Assembly (NCBI GenBank): GCA_947650365.1
Contig: OX393550.1
Location: 96,514,951-96,578,950 of the forward strand
From: Chamaelirium japonicum
Taxonomy: Eukaryota; Streptophyta; Magnoliopsida; Liliales; Melanthiaceae
Direction of reading: 5' to 3'
DNA length: 64,000 nt
Part shown: positions 56,741 to 64,000 of the stretch, piece by piece
How the letters are laid out: each line of letters begins with the position of its first letter
Position numbering within the stretch: position 1 is the stretch's first letter
Translations under genes and position numbers: made by a program
Notes under the pieces: model-generated
Seen by the model: only the letters and a program-made list of their open reading frames with translations
The model's database searches: none
Told to the model about the DNA's origin: nothing

Positions 56741-57249
56741 TGGCATAGCGGAAGCGGGTTGAAGAGGAGCACGTCTTCTTCAATTGATGACAGAAGAACG
56801 ATGCAATGATAATATCTCAAGAACTCTAATGAATCTCACAAGACGTAAGAACTTTGAGAATAACAATCACTTCATAAGAAATATCAAAATCTGGATGTCA
56901 TTACATGCTAGTAGTAGGCCGTTATATAGGGCTCATCCGAGTACTAAGAATGAAAGAAAATAAAAATAAAATAAAAAATTAATAACATTCCTTAAGAGCC
57001 TTTGATGAATCTGGCCTAATTTATGGTCTTGATGCAAAATCACGTGGATACCGATTTTTCGTCATTAATATCTTTCTTCTTTGGGATCAGATGACATTCC
57101 TTCTAAGTTGTTGTAGCTGCCAACTTTAGGAGGGAGGCATGATGGCTTGCCTCTTTTGGAGAAGCATGGGCTGGTTGTAGCTGCCACTTTTGGAGAAGTG
57201 TGGACTGGTTGTACCTGCCTCTTTTGGAGAGGCATGATCTCCTGTATTA
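56741..57249 (-). repeat. 5' LTR of the gypsy element
   Basis: Collinear with 51355-51858 (shared CTTCATAAGAAATATC and TTACATGCTAGTAGTAGGCC). Contains two variants of the CTCTTTTGGAGA module near its 5' end. Confidence 0.85.
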
Positions 57250-57775
57250 ACTATACACAAAAGAAGAGTAAAAAGGGAACACCACCAAAGCTGCCACCAC
57301 GAAGAGGGATGACGCCACCCACTGGACGCCGGAAAGGAAGTCGCCGACTAGTTCCGCCAAAGACAACACGCTGAACCGAGCCGGATCCTCCTTAACACGC
57401 CACTGGGAGCCACCAAAACGATCCGAGGCGGGGCCAATAGCCCATACTAGGGCCTTTGCAACGATCGGACCATGCCACCACACCACGCTAGAGAGGGACA
57501 CCGTCGGATCCGAGCGAGCGCCGGAAAGAGCAACCCAAAAACCCAGATGAGAGTGGGAAGGGGAACAAAACCCTATCAAAATTCCAAAAATTGGACGGAG
57601 GAAAAGTCAAAAAGGGCCCTTGGAGAGAAGAACCGGATCCACCAAGAGTTCGACCTCCTCGACGGTGGCTGGGGAGGTTGAGGCAACCAAAGCCCTAAAT
57701 CGCCCTCGGTAGTGCCGAAGGGGGAAAGGTCCCCGCCCATTGGAGAGAATTTCAAATTTGCTTGCAAGAATGTTT
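57250..57775. other. GC-rich repeat-like sequence right of the gypsy element
   Basis: Short ORFs on both strands without domains. Probably the other half of the repeat into which the gypsy element inserted (see 51100-51354). Confidence 0.35.
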
Positions 57776-59024
57776 CCTAATTCGTACTTGGTTGAGTCAG
57801 GTTGGTCGCAAGAGCTCGAGTCAAACCCTGAGCTCGGGCGTAAATTTTTTAGTTTTTTTTTTAATTTAAGGTTGACCTATATTGGTGGCCAGGTCCCCCA
57901 GCAAAAGCAGAACTAAATCTGGTAGCTAGGCCCAGCCGCAACAAAAGGGGTAGCAAAATCGACGGCTTTGCAGCTTCAAAAGAGTCCAAAACCAGCGGCC
58001 AACGCCGTCTAAACCAATTGTGACATAGTCCACCTCAATTGACGGTCAGGACACTAATCTAGATTCTTTTTTAGCTACCGAAATAGGGTGTTTTTCTTGT
58101 TGTGCCTTCACCCTGCCAGTTTATTGATAGGCCAATAATACAAAGGATCGATGAATGATTTATTAATCATTAAATAACATGCTCTGATGAATGTTTCTTA
58201 CTTATCATTAAGAAAATTTTACTTTAGAGATTTATTACCTTGATGAGGAATTTGTCATGAACTGCAAGCCACATGAAGATGCAAATTTTCAACAAGTCTC
58301 CTTTTACAAAACCAATGTTCTATAACTTTGTTTAATAAAACTCCCCGACCTATATAGTTTTCCATAAATTTGTTTAAACCACACCCTAGTATTAACTTAT
58401 TCATGCATTTCTCAACCTTTTCTTCCTAGCTAGTGGGCCACTTCTCAACCTTTTCTTTTAGTAATACATATCATCCTTGTGCAAACCTCCTCCCCCTAAT
58501 AAGGAGATGGAAGCACTTTAAGGGCAATTAATGTTTCAGCTAACAGTTATTAGTTCTACTACTTCATGGACAATCAATCTCAATGTACTTTGTGTACTCA
58601 TGAAAAATTGATTTGCTAACGATCTAAATAGTACTCTAGTTATCATAGTATAAAGGAGTAATAGATCGTTATTAGTTCTTTCACTCCTATGATGAGTTTG
58701 ATCCATGGTCTATCTTGTGTCAGTATGCTAACAAGAGATGTATCGACCACTATGGTGGTTCGTTTTTTTTTTATTTTTAAAAGCCACTCTTGCTACCTAC
58801 CCCCTAATTTTTCAATTTCAAGTAAAAAAGAATGATGGTATGCATGGGGAACAACTACCCTCATGCTGCAGGAGTTGCGCATCAAATTAGAAGGATCGAT
58901 GTTATGCCAACACATCAAGTGCATAATACCTGCCCACACGCTAGGCTAAACCGACTCTAGTGACATCAACCTTGCTATGATTTGTACATGGCATGCGATA
59001 AAATGAATTTGGCCTATAAGGTAT
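57776..59024. other. Intergenic, nothing recognised
   Basis: AT-rich DNA with no ORF of interest, RNA gene or clear repeat. Confidence 0.4.
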
Positions 59025-61619
59025 TGTTGGGAACCAAGGATTCGACGATCTTCGGACCAGCCGCCGGGTCTTTTGTGGAAGCATCGTGCTATGGATCGAG
59101 GAATCTGAGCCTCGTAATGACCCTGCCTAACACCTGTAACAGAGAGCATGAGACAACACACAATGATATAAAATACAGAATTCTACCGGCAATCAAGGAC
59201 TTGAATTATTACTAGAAGATAACAACAAATAGTGCTCTCCATTTGTAGGATGCCGCTAACCCTAACCTTGCTCCTCTCACACATCACACATACGCGAAGT
59301 AGAGAAGCACCCACTACTTAGAGTTACATAGAGATTATCGAAGGATCACAAAGACGTGGAAGCACCTCGGAGAAGAAACCCGTGTCGAAGAACTCAAAGA
59401 AGATTCGCACACTGTATCATTTGCCTTTCCACTTCGATAGCCACGACGAAGAACTCGGAGAAGATCCGTACACCGTATCCATTTCATTTCCTCTTCTTTT
59501 TATCTTCCTCTTCTTTTTCGTTCTTCCTCTCTACTTTCCTTCTACTTGATCTCCTCCCCTCTACACGGCAAACCCTAGACTGGGTTATCATTCTCTCCTC
59601 AACCATGACTTGATCTTCCATCCTCTACAAGAAGAACCACTCACCATGTTTCCGCCTCCTTGAGATTCCAAGAGCCTTGGGGGAGCGCCGTGCCGCCCCC
59701 CCCCCCGATCATTCATTTCTCCCCGTGACTTTCTCTTCTCGTAGACAATCTCTGATCACCCTCACCGTAGCCGTTGTCAATGATCTTCAAGAGGTTTTCA
59801 ATCTTAGGTTGAACCCAAGATTCACCCTTGCTTCCCTTAAATAGGGGAGCAAATGTGTGCCCATAGGATACCCAAAACCCTCCAAAATTTTGACCAAATC
59901 GCTCTATGCCGCAGCCTTCGACCTCGAACATGTGCCGAGAAAACCGAGCACTTGGGCGCCCATAGCCAGTGTCAGTACTGAAACCCACCCTTGCCCCCGA
60001 CCCCGCTCTACCAAATTCAGCACCCGGGAGCCCAACAGTCAGTGCTTAGGCAAACTATGCTTGGCAGCCTGGGTCAGGTCCTTCTCACGCTCAGGTCTGG
60101 AGCTGGTCTCGGGTGCAGGCTTTGGTGGACCAAACCCTTCAATCATCACCTTTGGCCCATTGAAGTCCAACACCCCAAATCTTCCTCCACGCCATCGAGG
60201 TTGCTACCTTCGTCATTATCATCAACGCCGCTACTGAGAGCCTATGGTAATCCATTACTTCAATTCCTTGTCGCCATCTTTGCACCCTACACCAGGTGTC
60301 CGATCACCTATCCCAATGATTGACCAAGTCCAATTTTCTTTGGACTTGTTCCAAACCCACTTTTTCTACATCTTCCTTGCGCCATGAACATGCTCCATTT
60401 GCATGCTTATTTTTCACTGAATCCTTTGCCTTCGAAGCTTTCCTCACAGCAACCACATATCAGTCTCCATTGCAGTCTCTCTCCACGATCGAAGAAGCGT
60501 GATCCAAAACCTCCAGGACTCCATCTAAACCGACGGTCCTATACCTGAGAGAATCCAATCCAAAGAGGCTGATTTCTCCTTTGAGATACTTGAGGTAGGA
60601 GAGAACTTAGTCAAACCCATGTGCTGTCGAGAACCATCCAGTCATTCCCGGACATCCTCTCTGGCATATCCACCTTTATGTCCAGATGACCAACAGATAG
60701 AAAATTCCTCTATCTGCATCTTCCATAATATGAAATTCATATATACCATTCAAACTTCTTGATTCTCAAACTGTTTTTCTCCTTGCTTCACCCACCTCAG
60801 ATCTTCGAACGGTTGTCGGGTCTTTCACGGAAGTATCGTGCTACGGATCGAGGAACCTTAGGCATGTGGACATCCCATCTTACATCGGAAACAGAGAACA
60901 CGAGACAACACACAATAGTAAAAAATGCATAATTTTACCGGTAATCAAGGACTTGGATAATCACTAGTTAGATTGCATCTACAATGGTCTCTGTTTGTCG
61001 GACCCTGCTAAGCCTAACCTTGCTCCTCTCACACATCAAATATTCACGAAGTAGAGAATCATCCGCTATCGAGAGTTATATAGAAATTACCGAAGGATCA
61101 CCAAGAAATGGAAGCACCTCTACAAGAAGAACCACTCACCATGTTACTACCGCCTTGAGACTCCAAGAGCCCGGGGTGAACACCGCGTCGGCACCCCCCT
61201 GGATTCTACACTTCTCCCTGCGACTTTTCTTTCTCGTAGACAATCTTTGATCACCCTCATCGTAGCCGTCGTCGACGATCTCCAAGAGATTTTCAATCTT
61301 AGGTTTAGCCCTAGATCCACCTTGCTTCGCTTAAATAGGGGAGCAAACGTGTGCCCATGGAAGACCCAAAATGCCCCAAATTTTTTGCCAAAATCGCTCA
61401 ATCCTGTAGCCCCTTACCTCAAACCTACACCCAAAAAACCGGGTGCCCATAGCCGGTGCCCGAGCGGCAATATAGAACCCCCCCGGACCCTGTTCTGTCA
61501 GATTCGACACCAACAGTCGGTGCCTAGATGAACTATGCTTGGCAGCTCAGGTTGGGTTCTTCTAGCGCTCAGGTCTAGGCCTGGTCTCAACTGCAGGCTT
61601 TGGTGGGCCAAACCCAACA
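59025..61619 (+). mobile_element. Non-autonomous LTR retrotransposon, 2.6 kb
   Basis: Two long direct repeats (about 59025-60147 and 60784-61619) share GTCGGGTCTTT/CCGGGTCTTTTG, ATCGTGCTA, CCTAACCTTGCTCCTCTCAC, AAGAAGAACCACTCACCATG and GCAGGCTTTGGTGG. The left starts TGTTGGGAACC and the right ends CCAAACCCAACA. Flanks GGTAT (59020-59024) and AGTAT (61620-61624) match in four of five bases. The 640-bp interior has no gag or pol domain, so it depends on another element. The right LTR lacks about 260 bp present in the left (59365-59625). No PBS was recognised; strand is set by the TG...CA reading only. Confidence 0.7.
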
Positions 61620-61774
61620 AGTATGTGGGCATAACATCGCTCAATTGAAAAAACCTAATTACCACTTGTTTTTTTCCAGTGGCACATTCCTCCTTGAAGC
61701 TTCTTCCTCCACTTTTGCAACTATTTCGTAATGATATTAATTGCTCTTTTTGTATCTATATTGCTATTATTTTA

Positions 61775-61975
61775 TTTTTTTTGACATCAGCAAGTGTCTC
61801 GGAAAATTTCGGGCAATGGACCTGTTTCAGGCTGGACTAATCCCTCTAGGAATATGCACATACCCATTCGGAAGTTTGCCTATGCACTCTTTAGTAAATC
61901 AAGGGAAGAGAAATTAATTGAACCCACAACCTCCTCACCAAAGCTTAGTTGTTTACCAACTCCCTAATCCCCTTG
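61775..61975 (-). mobile_element. tRNA-derived SINE, minus strand
   Basis: On the minus strand: GTTGGTAAACAAC (A-box-like), GGGTTCAATTAATTTC (B-box-like), a body with GTCCATTGCCCGAAA, and an A-rich tail. It matches the plus-strand SINE at 62419 through both promoter boxes and the body. Confidence 0.72.
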
Positions 61976-62332
61976 TAGGTAACTTGTTAAATCAATAGGA
62001 CTCCCCCCCCCCAAAAAAAAAAAAAAAAAAAAAGCTAATCCAAACCTAGAACCGCGTATTTGGTGATGAAGAGAAACAAGCCGCCCCTCCTTTTTCTCAC
62101 CTACCAATGGAAATGTCCAACATCCAACAACACCAACATGTAAATTAAGAAACCAATTAGTACATCTAATCCCAACACATTATGTTATACCAAAGCATAG
62201 AATACTAATCTCCAATGAAATTAATATTCCCTCGTGAGAGAAATAATCCTTCCATTCTTCGCCATCTAACACTTGATTTCTATTTATTTATTTGTTAGAA
62301 GAAAAAAAAAGCCATCTAACACTTCATCATCA

Positions 62333-62358
62333 CCCCCCCCCCCCCCCCCCCCCCCCCC
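62333..62358. repeat. (C)26 homopolymer
   Basis: Uninterrupted run of 26 cytosines; the length is prone to sequencing error. Confidence 0.9.
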
Positions 62359-62418
62359 TTCTTTGAATAGACAGTCAACCTCCCCATCTTGCAATCCATT
62401 ATTCCCAAAACCATGCTA

Positions 62419-62626
62419 TTCAGCCGGGGACAGGGAAGTTGGTAAACAACCGATGCTTTGGTGAGGAGGTTGCGGGTTCAATTCCTCTCCCCCTCGAGTT
62501 AATTAGGAGTGCGTAGGAAAACTTCTTAGTGGATTGATTCAAATTCTCAGAGGATTTAACTAGTTCGAGTCTGAAGTGGGTCCATTGCCTGAAAGGTTTC
62601 GGGGCGCCAGCGATTAAAAAAAAAAA
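62419..62626 (+). mobile_element. tRNA-derived SINE, plus strand
   Basis: GTTGGTAAACAACCG (A-box-like) and GCGGGTTCAATTCCTC (B box GGTTCAANNCC) form a Pol III promoter. The tail is A12 and ATGCTA flanks both sides (62413-62418 and 62627-62632). It sits about 140 bp upstream of the LRX start. Non-coding. Confidence 0.78.
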
Positions 62627-62665
62627 ATGCTAAAAAAAAAACCAATAGACCCATCACGTTATCAA

Positions 62666-62676
62666 CCCTTATTTAA
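62666..62676 (+). promoter_or_regulatory. Possible TATA-like box of the LRX gene
   Basis: CTTATTTAAGC about 95 bp upstream of the ATG; a pyrimidine-rich patch (CCCTCCCTCCCTC) follows at 62732-62756. The match is weak. Confidence 0.4.
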
Positions 62677-62763
62677 GCCCCCATGCCATCCAATGCCCAT
62701 ATTAACCCAATTATCACTCCACCACATTAGCTTCCCTCCCTCCCTCCCTCTTCTTCATCCAAT

Positions 62764-63903
62764 ATGGGGAGGCCGAGTCCCCCCCAACCCCTCTTGAGCT
62801 TCCTCCTCCTCCTCCTCTCCTCCTCCTCCCTCCCCTCCCTCTCCCTCTCGCAACCGCCTCTCCTCCCCGCCAACCCGCGGCTCGAAAAGGCCTACGTCGC
62901 CCTCCAAGCATGGAAGCACTCCATCCTCTCCGACCCCAAGAAGCTCACCGCCAACTGGCACGGCCCCCACGTGTGCAACTACACCCGCGTCTTCTGCGCC
63001 CCCGCCCCCGACGACCACGGCATCACCACCGTCGCCGGCGTCGACCTCAACCACGGCAACATCACCGGGACTCTCCCCGAGGACCTCGGCCTCCTCTCCG
63101 ACCTCGCCGTCTTCCACATCAACTCCAACCGCTTCTGCGGCTCCATCCCGAACTCCTTCGCCGGCCTCCGCCTCCTCTTCGAGCTCGACGTCAGCAACAA
63201 CCTCCTCTCCGGCCCCTTCCCCTCCGTCGTCCTCCACCCGCCGTCCCTCAAGTTCCTCGACATCCGCTTCAACAAGTTCCACGGCGGCGTCCCGGCCGAG
63301 GTGTTCGACCTCAGGCTCGACGCCTTGTTCATCAACAACAACGACTTCAGCTTCGTCATCCCCGACAACATCGGCAACTCGCCCGTGTCGGTCCTCGTCC
63401 TCGCCAACAACCGCCTCGGCGGTTGCCTGCCCCGCAGCATCGGGAAGATGTCCAAGACGCTGAACCAAATCATCCTCCTGAACGGCGACCTCAGGTCGTG
63501 TCTGCCGCCGGAGATCGGGCTGCTGACGAGGCTGACGGTGCTGGACGTCAGCTTCAACCACCTGGTGGGACCCTTGCCGGAGTCCATGGGCGACATGAAG
63601 AGGCTGGAGCAGCTGGACGTCGCGCACAACGAGCTCTCCGGCGAGATCCCGGAGGGCATCTGCGACCTCCCGAGGCTGAAGAACTTCACCTTCTCGTACA
63701 ACTTCTTCGACGCGGAGCCGAAGCAGTGCCGGAAGATCCGGCGGAAGAAAGATCGCCAGAACTGCATACCCCACCGGCCCAGGCAGCGGCCGAAGGAGGA
63801 GTGCGACGCTTTCCTGTCGAAGCCGGTGCATTGCGAGGCCTACGGGTGTTTGCCACCGCCGCCACCACCACCGCCACCACCACCGCCACCTTTTCACTAT
63901 TGA
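62764..63903 (+). CDS. Leucine-rich repeat/extensin (LRX) protein with a short proline tail
   Basis: Secreted cell-wall protein; LRX proteins bind RALF peptides with their LRR domain and anchor in the wall by an extensin tail. 379 aa, one exon. A hydrophobic signal peptide covers about residues 1-29 (LLSFLLLLL). The N-terminal cap holds NWHGPHVCNYTRVFCAP. About ten LRRs follow (VDLNHGNITGTLP, FHINSNRFCGSIP, LDVSNNLLSGPFP, LFINNNDF, LDVSFNHLVGPLP), then the family-typical FTFSYNFF and a Cys-rich linker. The end is CLPPPP...FHY with only 13 prolines. Classic LRX tails have many Ser-Pro(3-5) and Tyr motifs over 100 residues or more, so this one is nearly missing. NYT and NIT are N-glycosylation sequons. 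GC3 is very high. Start is the first ATG after a pyrimidine-rich leader. Confidence 0.93.
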   Translation: MGRPSPPQPLLSFLLLLLSSSSLPSLSLSQPPLLPANPRLEKAYVALQAWKHSILSDPKKLTANWHGPHVCNYTRVFCAPAPDDHGITTVAGVDLNHGNITGTLPEDLGLLSDLAVFHINSNRFCGSIPNSFAGLRLLFELDVSNNLLSGPFPSVVLHPPSLKFLDIRFNKFHGGVPAEVFDLRLDALFINNNDFSFVIPDNIGNSPVSVLVLANNRLGGCLPRSIGKMSKTLNQIILLNGDLRSCLPPEIGLLTRLTVLDVSFNHLVGPLPESMGDMKRLEQLDVAHNELSGEIPEGICDLPRLKNFTFSYNFFDAEPKQCRKIRRKKDRQNCIPHRPRQRPKEECDAFLSKPVHCEAYGCLPPPPPPPPPPPPPFHY

Positions 63904-63945
63904 GATACTGCATGTGAGGTTTTGTGGGTTGCTATTGGAGACAAT

Positions 63946-63946
<1 letters not shown>

Positions 63947-64000
<54 letters not shown>
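63947..64000. repeat. (CT)n microsatellite at the window edge
   Basis: At least 54 bp of CT dinucleotide, 44 bp after the LRX stop, continuing past the window. Confidence 0.95.

Larger units (their letters stand above)
51355..57249 (-). mobile_element. Full-length decayed Ty3/gypsy chromovirus-like element
   Basis: LTRs at 56741-57249 (5') and 51355-51858 (3'), PBS, gag, protease/RT, RNase H and integrase start in gypsy order on the minus strand. Flanks GCTAT (51350-51354) and ACTAT (57250-57254) form a 5-bp target duplication with one mismatch. The PBS for tRNA-Met and the RT style fit a chromovirus. Stops and frameshifts occur throughout; a MITE splits the RT. Confidence 0.88.

Noticed and set aside
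62460-62500. tRNA gene (GCGGGTTCAATTCCTC resembles a T-arm)
   Set aside because: No acceptor-stem pairing or anticodon arm was found; the box lies in a SINE with poly-A tail and target duplication.
62755-63897. 380-codon ORF on the minus strand opposite the LRX gene
   Set aside because: It mirrors the LRX reading frame; very high GC3 removes stop codons from the antisense frame. It has no domain, and the sense protein is a clear family match.

Overview
This is nuclear DNA from a flowering plant. Evidence: spliced plant housekeeping genes, a class I small heat-shock gene, an organelle-type PPR gene, an LRR-extensin gene, Cassandra TRIMs with 5S rRNA-derived LTRs, Ty1/copia and Ty3/gypsy elements primed from initiator tRNA-Met, plant-type L1 LINE tails, tRNA-derived SINEs and many MITEs. 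The GC-rich coding exons of the HSP20 and LRX genes suggest a monocot or another lineage with GC-rich genes (for example a magnoliid), but the species cannot be fixed from the window.

Four host genes are supported. (1) The 5' part of a NUG2/NOG2-type nucleolar GTPase (1-5158, minus; six exons visible, continuing off the left edge). (2) An intronless class I HSP20 (29920-30399, minus) with a canonical heat-shock element just upstream of its TATA box. (3) A three-exon PPR gene of the PLS/E type (37131-39968, minus; 832 aa as modelled). (4) An LRX-type leucine-rich-repeat/extensin gene with a very short proline tail (62764-63903, plus).

Everything else is repeat-derived. Left to right: a copia relic with a nested MITE inside NUG2 intron 2; hAT-like MITEs rich in GGGTC; a degenerate tandem block (6.5-7.9 kb); a decayed full-length copia (9.9-15.6 kb); a stretch resembling plant mitochondrial intergenic DNA (17.1-18.6 kb, uncertain); three tandem copies of a chimeric unit of about 3.3 kb (18.8-29.0 kb), one carrying a later LINE insertion; a copia relic split by a 4.2-kb solo LTR (31.1-36.6 kb); two hAT-like elements and a foldback (40.1-42.4 kb); a cluster of Cassandra LTRs in both orientations (42.4-43.7 kb); a second solo LTR (43.8-46.1 kb); a LINE remnant interrupted by a MITE (48.5-49.6 kb); a 185-bp GA microsatellite; a complete but dead gypsy element with a MITE in its reverse transcriptase (51.4-57.2 kb); a non-autonomous LTR element (59.0-61.6 kb); and two SINEs in opposite orientation.

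The host genes show no functional linkage. The most informative content is the insertion stratigraphy: at least six nested insertions keep readable target-site duplications, so their relative order can be read directly. I found no new gene system. The best candidates for undescribed structures are the chimeric tandem LTR unit at 18.8-29.0 kb and the Cassandra LTR cluster.
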